Source: Marasmius tenuissimus
Lineage: Eukaryota; Basidiomycota; Agaricomycetes; Agaricales; Marasmiaceae
Reading direction: 5' to 3'
Length of the DNA: 64,000 nt
Assembly (NCBI GenBank): GCA_029532415.1
Contig: JAQOTA010000053.1
Span: forward strand, 1,984,001-2,048,000
Of the stretch, positions 48,465-60,500 are shown one piece after another. Position 1 is the first letter of the stretch; the number at the start of each line of letters is the position of its first letter. Below the pieces are notes generated by a model. It saw only the letters and a program-made list of their open reading frames with translations. It ran no database searches and was not told the origin of the DNA. The position numbers and the translations under genes are program-made.

Positions 48465-51400
48465 ATGGACTCAAATTTCGACCTCGGAGATGCTATCGAA
48501 GGACTCAGTGACGAAACTCTCGACCTCGACCATGAACGTGACTTTAATAACGATGATCCAGAGACTGTCCTTGAGGGTCTGTTCAAAAGTTTCGAATCAT
48601 GTCTCATGTACTGACAATTCTTTTTCAGGCGCAGTCGAAGCAGTAGCGGATCAGAGCGACGCAATTACTATCCCAGAGGTCTTTGCGTCGTATTGCAGTC
48701 TTCTCAAGCACGCGGATACCATCCCCAGCAGTGTCATGACCAAGCTCCTCGATTCTTTATCCTCGGGAATGTTTGCAGAATTCGAAACCACCCAATCGGA
48801 TCTCACGAACGACAATCGCGATACCTTTGAAACACACAAGAAGGCGCTAGAGATGTACGCCTTTTTAGTGATGTGGGCAGTGAAGGCGGCAGACAAGGTG
48901 AAGGGAGATGATGGGGGGCTTATATCAGCTATAGCTTCTAAGTCAAGGAGGGGTAGAGGAGCTAAGGCAGGCGGGACAGGGAAAGCCGGTGGTCGGTCTG
49001 CCGCAGCGAAGAAACAGAGAGTGAACGAGGAGTGGAATTGGATTGCCCAGATCCCCCATATCTTGAACACGATTGGCAAGGTGCTTGCTCGTCTTTTCAC
49101 CGCGCGCCTATGGACCACAACAGCCGAACGCGACAAATTTATTGGGTGCGTTTCACGCCTGCTTGAAACATACTGCAAAAACTCATTCTGCCTGCTCCTG
49201 AAGTTGTATGACTCGGCCTGCGTATCACGTTGCAGAGGGCGAACAGTACATGAAATCCGAACCAGTCAGGAAGGGCGTATACGGAGTCATCTGTCTCGCC
49301 GTGAAGAATCAAGGGCACGCCGCTGCCGCTCAAATTCTTATCATGCAACGTCTTCAATACTACGAACATCTTGCAGAACCCATGGCACACTGCCTCTTCG
49401 ACCTCTCCAAGATCTACGACCACAATCAATTAGCAGACGAGGTCCTTCGAGAAATCTCGAACATGAACTTCAATGGTCAGGAGTCGAAACAAACCAAGTC
49501 CTTTTCCAAATTCCTGTCGAAGCTTGCAGAGTTATCTCCCAGGACCGTGCTCAAGCAAATGAGTCTTCTCGTCAATCACTTGGACACCGAGGTACACCCC
49601 TGTCTGATATTCTGGTTTGTCACGCTCACACACTCAACTCAGGCATACAACATCCGTATGGCTATGATCGAAGTCATAGGATACTTGATTAAGGATCTAG
49701 ACGGCTCTCTAGACGGTGGTACCACCGAGGATGACACCATGGACGCCAAACAAATTCAGAAACAGGTCAAGGGGATGTTCGAACTTCTCTTCGAGCGTAT
49801 GCTGGATACCAGCGGTTTCGTACGGGCCAAAGTGCTTACCGTGTTGACGTCCCTGTGTCATTTGAAGCGAAAGTTCCCCAAACAACGTCTCGACGCTACC
49901 AGGGCTGCCATCGTTGCGCTTGAAGACGCAGGTTCGCGTACCCGCAAGGTGGCCATGTCGCTCCTTATTGAGCTTATGGACACCCATCCATATGGCTTCT
50001 CGTCTGGCGGTCCGCTGGATGCCAGTCATTTTGAGGTTGGATTCGAAGAAGTAAAGAAGGAACTGGCCGAGGTGGAGGCACGCGTTGGAAATGCACTGGC
50101 CAACAGTGAGGCAAATCAAACGCAAGAAGGGAGCGATGATGAGGCCAGTCACGAGGAGAAACGAAGGTGCGTTGGCTACATTTAGCACTGTTGTATCTTT
50201 CTGACCTCTTTCATAGGTCCGGGGACGACGAGATGGACGTGGATGAGGATGCAGTGCCCACAGACGAAGAAAAAGACGACGAAGAGGAACGTGATGACGA
50301 TGACGAAGAAGAAGAGGAGGAGGAAGACGACGACAGCTCCATGGAAGTGGACGGTGAGGAGCCCCAGAGTCCGAAACCCAAGAAGACGAAGAAGCGGGCT
50401 AAGCTGAAGCCTCGCAAGTCCCAAATTAACGTGGTCCAGATGGATGCGGAGGCGGCTGTGGCTGCCTTCGAGGGTCAGAAAGCGGCACAGCTTCGACTCA
50501 AGAAGAAATTCTTCATCGAAGCGCTCAACTTCATTCGACAACTGGAAGGTGCATCTCCGACAGTGATGAATCTACTTGGGTCAACGAACAAGTCGGAAGT
50601 GCTGGAAGCCATTCGTTTCTTTGAAAAAGCTCACGAATACCACCTGGCTGGTGCTGAGGTATGAGTGCATCGAACCTCCTTCGGCTTCATAACTCACCCG
50701 TTCTGCGACAGGACGGTATCAAAAAGATGATCCATCTCATTTGGCACAAGGATAATAATACCACATCTGAAGATGGGAAGCCAGAGAAGGGCATTAAAAG
50801 TCGCCTACTCGAGTGCTATCGTACCGTCTACTTCGACGCCGTTGAGGACCTGGACCCTCAGTCACAGGTCAACCGTATCGCGAAGAACATGATCGAGTAA
50901 GATGCCGCGGTCCTTTTTTCGTTCCCTACCACTGATATATTTTTCCAGGCGAACATACAATGCAACGCTTGCTGAGCTTACAAGTCTGGAGGAGATGATA
51001 CGAATCATGATGGAAGAGAACAGTATTCATCATGATGTTATAAACAAGCTTTGGCAAATTTTCGGTGAGTGAATCTGCGTTCTACATATTCAAAGCTCGC
51101 TGATCATCTCTTGCCCACTTCCAATAGAGAAACCTCGACAACTTCCGAAGGAACAGCGAAGGGGTGCTATCATCGTCCTCGGCATGATGGCATTGGCAAA
51201 GCGGAGCGTGTTGACTGACCGTGTAGACGCCATGTTGAAGGTCGGGTTGGGTGCACTTGGCAAAGTGAGTGAAATCTTCAATCAACCGTTCAGGATCTCA
51301 TCACTGCCTTTTCTCTTCTTTAGGCTGACCTGACATTGGCACGCTACACCTGTGTCGCCTTGCAGCGGTTGAACGGCAGCGCAAAGAAGACCAAAGGTAC

Positions 51401-53481
51401 GGTTTTCAATCACTCTGTCTTTGTCCCAGACTAACCTCGATCACGCTGCAGGCTCATTGCACGACAAAACCGTCCGTCTTCCTATGGACCACGCTGTTTT
51501 CCGCAAGCTTCAAGAAGCGATTGAACGACCTTGTCGGTCGAAAGACTGGTTCGGACTTGCTGAACAAGCCATCAACACTATCTATGCCCTCGGTCAACAT
51601 CCGGATATGTTGTGCAATGACATCATCAGAAAGTTGTCAGTCCGAGTTTTCACTCCCCGACCAAAGGAGTCCCAAGAAACGCAGGCGAACCTTGATCCCG
51701 ATGCCATGGATGAGGATCACCCAGGAGATGTCTCCCGGACTTCGGAGTCGCTGCCTGGTCCTAGTCAATCACAAGCGCCACCGAATGACGGGATGGGAGA
51801 TGCGTTTGAGCTCAGCCAGTTGATTTTCGTGGTCGGGCATGTCGCTATCAAACACATCGCATACCTTGAGCTCGTTGAGCGAGAGTGGAAGAGGCAGAAG
51901 CATGAGAAGGAAGCCGGTACGTGTTTTTGCAAATGGACAACAGATCTCCGTTAACGTAAATTTACATAGCTGAGAAGGCCGCTCGTGGTGGCGCACCAGC
52001 TACGAACAAGGATGGGGAAGAACTTGACCAGGTTGCAGGAAATGCCGAGGACGAGATCGGTGACCGTGTTCACGAGATTCGTGAGCAGGAGCTGCTCTTT
52101 GGATCTGACTCGCTTCTCGCGATGTTCGGGCCCATGGTGGTACGTATAGCCGGGAGCCCTCACAAATTCAAGGTATCGACCGTCCTATCTACCCAAGTCC
52201 CTTGAATTCACACCCCAGACCTAGAACCAAACTTTGCGAGCGGCTGCGACATTGTCACTATGCAAGTTCCTCTGCGTCAGTTCCCAGTTCTGCGAGGAGA
52301 ACCACCGTTTACTCTTCAAGATCCTCGAAAACTCGAAGCAAGCCAGTATCAGGAGCAACGTTGCCATCGGTCTCGGAGATGTCGCTGTCTCGTTCAGCAG
52401 CATTATCGACGAGAACAGTAGCGAGTTGTACAAGGGCCTTTCTGATCGGGATCCTACTGTCAAGAAGAATACGCTGATGGTGTTGACCCATCTTATCTTG
52501 AACGGGATGGTCAAGGTGAAGGGCCAGTTGGGAGAGATGGCCAAATGTCTCCAGGACGAGGATCAGCGGATAGCAGATCTAGCGAAGCTGTTCTTCACGG
52601 AGTTGTCGACGAAGGACAACGCGATTTATAACAATCTGCCCGATGGTAAGTCCCGAAGCTATCTACCGTGGTTGGCAGGAATGTGTGATTGACACACATT
52701 TTAACAGTTATCAGTCATCTGTCAACGGGTGAACACGCGTTGGAAGAGGACAAGTTCCAGTCAACGATGAAGTATATCTTCACCTTTATCGAAAAGGTTC
52801 GTATCACAGTATCATGCAGATCCGGGTGCCCTGTCTCAACTCCTCCCACCTCTCCGTTTGATAGGATCGCCAAGCAGACAGCATCGTCGAGAAACTATGC
52901 CAGCGTTTCCGAGTGACGGACGAGGAACGACAATGGCGCGATATCGCGTATTGTCTTTCGTTACTCCCTTACAAATCCGACAAGTCGGTCAAGAAGCTTA
53001 TCGAGGCGCTCCCGGCGTATCAAGACAAGCTACATGCAGAGGGAGTGTACGAGAGGTTCTCTGAAATTCTCACCAAGGTATGTTCGGTGTTGCGATGGAT
53101 CTGAATGCGACCAATCATCTGCTGACTGTACTCTTATTTTAGGCTCGACAAACTAAACCTGGCCAGGCTAAAGATAGTTCAGCGATGAACGATATACAAG
53201 AGTTCGAGCAGGTGCGTCACTTCGTTGTGACTCTAACCGTTTCCTCGCATCAGTCACTCATCTAACGCCACCATAGGTACTGGAAGAACACAGACGCGAA
53301 GGCGATGAGAACAAAGCCGTCGAGAAACGTTACGGCAAGAAGAAAGCTCAGGCCAAAAAGCGTGCCACTAGAAAGAGTGAGTCGAAGTTCTCTTGTTATC
53401 TTGAATGGTCTGACTGAACTTCTGGTTGTAGATGCGACGCGCAGATCTGCTAAAGCTGATGATGTTGACGACGATGAGTAG
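48465..53481 (+). CDS. cnd1: Condensin complex subunit 1 (Cnd1/Ycs4/CAP-D2)
   Basis: The large HEAT-repeat subunit of condensin. The start is ATG 48465 ('MDSNFDLGDAIEGLSDET'). Intron 1 is 48589-48628 and joins 'EGLFKS' to 'AVEAVADQSD'. Typical CAP-D2 segments follow: 'RVNEEWNWIAQIPHILNTIG', 'PVRKGVYGVICLAVKNQGHA', 'PRTVLKQMSLLVNHLDTE', 'AYNIRMAMIEVIGYLIKDL', 'DTSGFVRAKVLTVLTSLCH' and 'GSRTRKVAMSLLIELMDTH'. A very acidic linker (about 50220-50350) precedes 'FFIEALNFIRQLEGASPTVM'. Later parts include 'QASIRSNVAIGLGDVAVSFS' and 'DRDPTVKKNTLMVLTHLILN', the Cnd1-type conserved HEAT pair, and a basic C-terminal tail ('KRYGKKKAQAKKRATRK') ending at 53481. Many introns of 45-65 bases keep frame. No break was seen. 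Confidence 0.95.
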
Positions 53482-53873
53482 ACTTTGCGTTTGTATATCA
53501 TCGGGGGTGTGAAGTATCCTGTAATTTATTTCTTGAGTCATTATTCTACCTGTACACTGTACTAGTATCCTACTTATGTACGCGCTCTGCAGCGACATTT
53601 ACTCTCTTGAATCTCTATCTCATCCTTATCAAGTCTCCTCGGACTGAGATGCATGATGATGTATGGCCCACAGCTCCAGGGTGACGATTGAGAAGTCCGA
53701 TAAAAATGAACAATACACGGAAATCATGGGATAACGAACGAAAACAAATCTAGTGTCTATGTGAGAGTCTATGGAAGGAAGACTGAAAACCCGCTGGACG
53801 GCATCCGAATCAGTCGGAGCGGGATATTGAACATGTATCAGGAGACTCACACAAAAAAAAGAACGGAACGGAA
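53482..53873. other. Convergent 3' region between cnd1 and the perilipin-like gene
   Basis: About 390 bases between two stop codons facing each other. It contains the 3' ends of both genes and short chance frames; nothing else was seen. Confidence 0.6.
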
Positions 53874-55065
53874 TCAATGGCTGTCGCCATTCTGCGTAGA
53901 TTTCGCATCAGAAACTTCCTCCTTCGATCTCGCCTTTGCCCTCTCCAGGAATTCCGAAACATTACGCTTCATCGTCTCCAAGACGGGAGTCACCCGATCC
54001 TTCACCTGATTACTGGCCCTCAACGCCTTCTCCTGGAGCGGAACGTCCTTTGCGGTAACGATCTCATGCAATTCCGACGATAGTTCCTGTAGAGATTTCT
54101 GGAGTTCGGGGATCTGCTGGGAGCCGTTGTGGTACGCGGCGGAAGCGGATGATTGTACCGTGACCGATAGTTCGTGCAGTTGAGACTGGAGCTTCTGAAC
54201 TTGGGTAATCATGGTATCGGAGAGGGCTTGGACGCGGGCTTGAGCAGAGACAACCGATGCATTCGCTGCTGCGACGACTGTATGAGCGGTTTCTGTCGCC
54301 CGGTTGCTGCAAGGTAGAGAATGAGACATCGAGACATCACGGAACGCGAAGTTTCGGTAAATGGTACTCACACTAAAGTCGAGTGGTTCTGGAACTCTTT
54401 GATACGCTCGTCAGAGTAGACTTGAATCTCGTTACGAAGAGCCTTGGATATCGAAAGGGCGCGCTGGTATTGATACTGAGGCGAAGAATCATTGGGCGAT
54501 TCCGACGAAGGCGTATTTGGTTGTGATCCAAGGCGATGGGCAGCTTCTTCGAAGATGTCAACAACAGGGGCGAAACTCTGTTATCGTGGGGTCATTCAGC
54601 CGTCAGAAAGCGCCTTATTGAATGCCAGCGATAAGAAAAGCACACCTTATCGATACCTTGAGCGACGTGAATAGCGGGGCTTTTTACACGTTCGTCGATA
54701 GTCCGAGTAGCGTAGTCAGCGTAAGATTGCTGAGTCTCGCGTACCCAGCCATACAGCTCTTCCGGTGTGGCCTTCAGAGGAAAGGGGTAACGCGCTTCAA
54801 CAAAGTCGACTGCTTTGTTGGCGTACTGGTCCGCTCGACACAGAATGGGAGAAAGCTGAACCTGAAGAGGTTCTGAGAACTTGTATGCGGCGTCCGAAAG
54901 GCCCTTCGCGGTCGAATACGGGGAACGTGTGTATGGGTTAGCGGAGAGCGTGCCATCGACCTTCTCGATAGAGGAGGCGACGAGCGGAATGGCGAGGACG
55001 CGATTGACGATGGTGAGCTCTGGGGCCTTTTGCGAGGATTCCGTGTTGGTGGTCGTGGAGGACAT
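53874..55065 (-). CDS. Perilipin-like lipid-droplet protein
   Basis: Probably coats lipid droplets and controls triglyceride turnover. The start is ATG 55065 ('MSSTTTNTESSQKAPELTIV'). The N-terminal part has the PAT-like run 'VNRVLAIPLVASSIEKVDGT', 'NPYTRSPYSTAKGLSDAAYK' and 'ADQYANKAVDFVEARYPFP'. The second exon (about 54374-54580) has 'VVDIFEEAAHRLGSQPNTPS' and 'ALRNEIQVYSDERIKEFQN'. The last exon is amphipathic helix and coiled coil ('ARVQALSDTMITQVQKLQSQ', 'KALRASNQVKDRVTPVLETM') and ends at 53874. About 370 residues. The perilipin call rests on the 'YTRS...AKGLSDAAYK...ADQYANKAVDFVE' pattern from memory; a general coiled-coil protein is the alternative. Confidence 0.75.
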
Positions 55066-55171
55066 GATGGTGGTCGATGGTCAAGAGGCAAATGTCTCGT
55101 AAATGAGCGCTTTTTAAACAACTTTTGAGGGCCCACGTCAAACTTTCATGTGTTTCTTCAAAGTACGTAAG

Positions 55172-55194
55172 GATAAGATAAGATAAATGATAAG
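55172..55194 (+). promoter_or_regulatory. GATA-motif cluster upstream of the perilipin-like gene
   Basis: Three GATAAG motifs (55172, 55177, 55189) and one GATAAA (55182) within 23 bases, about 107-130 bases upstream of the start codon. GATA factors regulate nitrogen and other metabolic genes in fungi; the role here is inferred. Confidence 0.4.
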
Positions 55195-55328
55195 ATCTAG
55201 AAAAATGATAAAAAATTACGGTAAAGCCATCGCTCGCCGACTTCAACGGTCGAGGTCGAGGGTCAGAGATCCCCACCCTAGCACGCCTCCATGCCAAGTC
55301 CAATAATTTGTCGGAAAACTTCGGCCGG

Positions 55329-55376
55329 CCATATAAGGGTAGTGGCCATATTTGGCCTTTTATTCTCCATATATGG
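55329..55376. promoter_or_regulatory. Cluster of three perfect CArG boxes
   Basis: CCATATAAGG (55329-55338), CCATATTTGG (55346-55355) and CCATATATGG (55367-55376) all fit CC(A/T)6GG, the core site of SRF-type MADS proteins. Further near matches (one mismatch) follow to about 55460, for example CCTTATCTGG. The array lies about 265-400 bases upstream of the perilipin-like gene. It may equally be a degenerate GGCC/TTAT-type simple repeat. Confidence 0.45.
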
Positions 55377-56099
55377 GGGATTATCCGACTAATTTGGGCC
55401 TTTTATGCCTCATATATGGGGCCTTATAAGCGAATTTTGGCATTTATGGCCTTATCTGGATAAAGTTATGCAAAAAAGGCCTTATTAGGTCATCGGGCAG
55501 TTTTGCGACACAATACAGGACGAGAGAGGCGTAAAAAATATTTCATGTGTTTTTCCGCGAGAAATGCTGTGTTAGCTGTGCTGTTCCTTGGCGGTTCGAA
55601 CTTCGGGAGGCCAGTCAATGGGCCACCCAAGGCCATCCACCATGCCAGGGTTCGGATAGCTCGCGGAAGGGCTCCCCGGAAGGTATTCCTAACAGTTGAA
55701 GAGCTGTACTAGAAAAAAGTGCACCACATAACATATGATTCTCCGTCCATTATGGAGACGACAAGCCTCGATTGGCCCAGCCTAACACAAGAAGAGTCAA
55801 ATATCATTGATGCTGCTTCGAATCGCACATGAGTGCGTGTAAACGCGGCAAGGTAAAAAGGCTAGCCTGCATAGATCGCCAAAGCTAGGTCGTGTCAACG
55901 CGGCAATATGTCTTATCCGTGTTCCGTCCCAGCACCCTCGATCTCTTTCCGAGACTGTGATACTTTCACCTTCGTCCGGCCGGTTACTCAGAAGGGTCTA
56001 GGCAACCGGAAACAAAAGCTCTGAACCGCTCTGTAGGGCAAGACAAGATAAGGTGAGTAAGTAAGATAAGTCGACAACATGATGTCACTCACCCAGGTA

Positions 56100-57208
56100 C
56101 TAAGTACCACTCGAAACCGCAATCTTCCACCGCGTACGACCATTACATCGATGCGTACTTCGTGATCGTTCGCTCGAAAAGAACCCTCGACAATTCTCAC
56201 AAACCCACTTGCTCTGCTTCCCATGCTTGAACACTTCATGTCTGAACCTATCATGTTGCCTTGAAAACCGCTCGTCGCACCCCATAGTACAAGGGAAGGT
56301 TCTCTTCGTCCTGCGAGTTTGACCTAAAGAGGAGGGGGTAGCTGGGAAGCAGCCTGTCGAGCTAGATGACGCCACTGGTCCTGTATCGTCGGGAGGTTGT
56401 GGTTCAGGTGGATTCGTCGAAGGGACCAAATCGTTATCCACGGTGGGTAATGTTGACGATACTGAGGAACCAGAATTGATGATTGACTGTGGTGTAGTGG
56501 CAGGATGAGGGAGATCAGGGAAAGGACGCGAGTCTTGGAGTGTAGTTTCTGTATCTTCCATCAACATCAGAGGAGGTACTGGATGCTATTAGCTACATGA
56601 ACACCCCGTAGTGACCTCATGACTCACCAGGAACATCCTGGTTCCATTGCGAAGAAAACATTGAAATTTCGTTTTCGGGAGCGCTGGCCGATAGCCAAGA
56701 AAAATCTGTTGCCTCGACATTACTTGGGTTGGGTTGAGATTGCGCAGTGATTGTCCCACCTGTCGTATTGACTATCCATCGATTCAGAAATGCGAAACTT
56801 GTCTCCAAGACGTTCGAAGCTCACCTGCGGATGTCGACGGTCCAGCTACTTGTGTGAAGTTAGCTCGAGGCTCCCATATCACCTCCTTAGAAGCTCACCT
56901 GGACCAGTTATATCTAAATCTGTTGTTTCCCGCACCGGGTTCACACTACTCGTACTTGCACGAGACGACCCATCCTCGTTCACGCCCTGAGCTTGAGTCT
57001 GGGGGTCAACGAACGTCTTCATCGACAGCGACCAAAACCCATTCTCATTCGTCCTCTCGAAATTGATGTATACTCCGCTTGAAGTTGTTGTCGCTGGCAT
57101 AGATGACGAGGAGCCCATCGTCATCGAGAGTACCGGGAGGCCATCAGGGGAAAGATGGGCGATTACTTTGAGTCGTGGAAGGTCCTCGATGGGAATCGTG
57201 AGCGACAT
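56100..57208 (-). CDS. C2H2 zinc-finger protein, probable transcription factor
   Basis: Exon 1 from ATG 57208 ('MSLTIPIEDLPRLKVIAHLS', later 'VYINFERTNENGFWSLSMK') ends at a GT near 56899. A very short exon of about 24 bases lies near 56826-56849. Another (about 56633-56772) carries 'QPNPSNVEATDFSWLSASAP', and the last exon runs from about 56582 to 56100. The last exon is Ser/Pro/Thr-rich, then has a finger 'FPCTMGCDERFSRQHDRFRH' followed by 'VFKHGK', and a second, shorter one 'WVCENCRGFFSSERSRSTHR' ending in Cys, so the second is C2HC-like. The zinc fingers at the very C-terminus suggest DNA binding; targets are unknown. Exon edges are approximate. Confidence 0.75.
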
Positions 57209-57561
57209 GCTCAGTGTTCAGAACGAACAGTAGTTGGAGTAAGAGATTGTTCGGGTTAGAGCGTGGAGTGGATGAAACGTTGCTGTCGCGCAACGAATAC
57301 ATTCTGGGGTTTGTTCAATGTGGTAATGGATGCTTTGCTCATCTCATCATGATGGGCAGTGAAGGAACGGCAAACCTCCGAGGACCTGGACAGCCGTGGG
57401 AATGACGTAATAAACTCCTTTTATTTTTATCCCACCTGTACGGTCAAAGCCTCCCGGTGTTTTTTGGAAATCGGGAAGCCCACACAGAATCCCGAAGGTA
57501 TAGATTGGACGCGAATGTAGAGATTAGGAGAATAGTAGCATTGGTGTAGATATATTATAGA
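57209..57561. other. Spacer between the zinc-finger gene and separase
   Basis: About 350 bases between the zinc-finger start and the separase stop, both on the minus strand. It should hold the zinc-finger promoter. No frame or motif can be named. Confidence 0.55.
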
Positions 57562-60500
57562 CTATAGATAAAAGGGAATTCCGTACACCACTGGCGCAGC
57601 ACCTGTAAGGTACTTGAGCTTGCACACATCCCTTGATTGGGCGACTGCAGCCATGAGGGAGGTCGCCCTGTTCCTACCATCCTCCAATTTCCCCGTCCGA
57701 GGCCCCTTGCTAGACTTTCGAATATCGTTTGCGTTCATGTGGAGTTTGTCGAACACTCCTTGTGAGAACGCATCAATGTCCTTGTCAGTCACGTCCCAAA
57801 GGTTGGCAACTAGCGCAGGGCTTGAGAAAGTGATGGTCAGCTCTCGTTCATAGTTTGTTTGATGGACATATGCTCACCATCCTGCCAACATATAGTTCAG
57901 AGGCGTGCCAACGCGGTCAAAGTCACCCATGTCGCGTAGGAATCCAGAAGAACACCCCCATAGCATAACGGCCGCACACCGTTGTAGATGCCTGATCTTG
58001 TGGGACCTGACGTACTGCTCTCCGCCACCATGGCCAAAATAGCTAGGCGAAGGACATATCAGTCGCGCGCCTCTTAGATGTCGTTTGTGTGAGTCACTTA
58101 CACCACCAGATCGTTCTGCTCCAACGCACGCAGGACCTCCAGCTCACTGGGCTGCCGCCCAACAACACCTTGCCAACCGAGACTCTCCATCTCCTTCATC
58201 CAAGGCTGGAACCGCTCCTGCGTACGCGTAAGGTCCCCGCTGGGGTTCAGGATATAGTACCCCTTTCGTGGATCAACAATGGCTCGATCCACCATCAATG
58301 ACGTCTGCGAGCCCTCTTGCTCTCGACGCCACCGAGCAAACTCCAGTCTATCAGTCAAGAATGACGTGCACGGGACCCGACTAACGCTTCTACCCCTCAA
58401 AATCGGTATGCTTTCCCATGGGAGCCCCTGAAGATTCTTGTCGAGCACTAAGAATAGATGTTCGTCCTCGTTCGAGTTCTGCGTCGCCCGACTATGCCCA
58501 AACGCCCCAGCTCGACTCGGTCCGGATTGGTTGGAGGGCTTGGGCTTCATACGTGCCGCATGTTCCTCCAACACACCTCGGAGATCCACGACAACCTGGT
58601 CGATATCAATCTCGGCTATCGCGACCTGCACACCGTGGAACTGGTACAGGTCCAAAATGAAGTAGACGAGATCCTCGAGTTCTTCGTCTCTGCATTGGGG
58701 CGAAAGGGTGGAGAAGCATTCGACGAGCGCGTCGTCCAAGGTAACGCGATTGGGTCCCCAAGCTTCTGAAGGGACTTTCCTGTGTCCTAGAGCCTTCTCC
58801 TTGGTCTTCTTGTCTTGCAGTCGAAGTCCTTGCTGGAATACGCGGTCCAATTGGATCCGTAAAGTCGCAATCCCTTCGGGCGACAGATGCGTGTTCTTAT
58901 TCAGGATTGTCTGAGGGCATATTTTCAGCATCCAACCTAGACAGACCCGAACGAATTTCGGCTTAGATCATACCTTGAACGCTCCCAACCAACAAAACTC
59001 GATGTTTTCCAACAGCTCCCGCAACCGAGTATCCAACGCGCCTCTTTCTTTCCACCACGTGGCCCTCGCGGCCTGGTTCTCACGGATTGTTACGGCAGCC
59101 TTTGTGGTTTCGTTGCTGAGCCTGATGATTTCGTCGAATTCCTCGATGGCGTCTTCGAACGTCAACTGTTGTTCCTCGTCTTCCCCAGGACTCTCCCTTC
59201 TACCCTTCAATGGAATGCAGAACAAAAGAGGGTGATCGTTCGAATCAGCCCCTCCACGTTGACGCGAAATGAAGAGCGTGTTCTTGTCCTCGGTGACCGT
59301 CATATGAACGACAGTCCAGTGCGACGGTAACTCAGCAGCGACTGAAGACGAAAGAGCTTCCATGTCCAGTGAAGAGGACTGATACCGGTCGCGAACCGAC
59401 TCCCAATATTTCCTCAAGGAAGCATCATCCACGTCGTTGGGACCCTGATCTTCCTCGTCGTCAGAAACGTCCAGAGTGACCTTGCGCCTCTTAGGGGCGG
59501 AATAGACAACGGAACCGTCTGGAGAGATAGATGGCCAGACCAAGTCGTCCTCGAGACTCGAGGGATACTTGTTCTGAATGACTTCCAGCATCTCTCTGCG
59601 CAACGTTATTGCTGTCGAAGCGTCTATTTATAGGACATCAGAGTTGTACTCGAACAAAACTTCGAGAGTATCTTACCAAGAAGACCCGCCATTAGCCCAG
59701 AGCGGAGGATTTCTGAGCGACCCATAGACGCTTGGAATGTTCCGATAAGCGCAATAGATGTTAAAGCTGCGCGTATGTCTGGTACATGACCTGATTGGCC
59801 ATGAGCAGATAGTTGCGACCAGAATAACTTCTCCGCGGTCTCTAAGCTCCTCAACATCTCCTGAGATGCCGGCGTAACAGAAGCTGACAAGCTGCTCGAG
59901 GTTCCCATTGGGATAGCGACAGCTTTCGAGATGTTAGTGGGTGTCCTACCTGGAGATATTGCCATGATCCACTCACTTGTTTCGCCAATAGAGCTTAAGA
60001 ACATATCAACTCTGCTACGTGTGTATACCTCGTGCAGAGTGAGCTTTGCCATCAACGCGTCTTTCTCTGTCTGCAGTTGGGTGTCAGTCTTTCACAGAGT
60101 TCATGGGAAGAAGCCCCAAAAGGTACCTGTGACTGTAACGTCGGCGGGATGGCGAGGAACTTGTTGAGGAGTTCTTCGAACTGTTCTCCACTTTCGTCAC
60201 GTAGGGTCCAAACTTGCGAGACGAGTGAGTATCTCGGTGGTGCATAGATTTTCTAGACTCACTGTGTTCTCGAAGGACACGTATAAGTAGGCTTGGTGTG
60301 AGGACCTCCGCTCCATGGCTGGACCCAATGGATTGTCGTGGCCTATTGGATATTAGCAAATGCCTTAGTGCGTTTGACAGAAGACACCGACCCAAACTCA
60401 ACACCGTCCAGCTTTCCAAACGCCTGGTCAAACTCTTCGAGCACCCGAAGAGCGGCCTCGTAATGTGACTGAGCACCTTCAATCCTAGCCACCCGTTGCT

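Larger units (their letters stand above)
55066..56099. other. Promoter side of the perilipin-like gene and spacer
   Basis: Contains the GATA cluster, the CArG-box array and, from 55390 to 55490, more 'ggcctttat' words. The right part (55500-56099) has only short frames, with 'gataag' words again near 56045-56070. Confidence 0.5.

Noticed and set aside
48394..49692. 432-codon open frame overlapping cnd1
   Set aside because: It lies in a different frame from the conserved CAP-D2 segments and is a shadow of the real gene.
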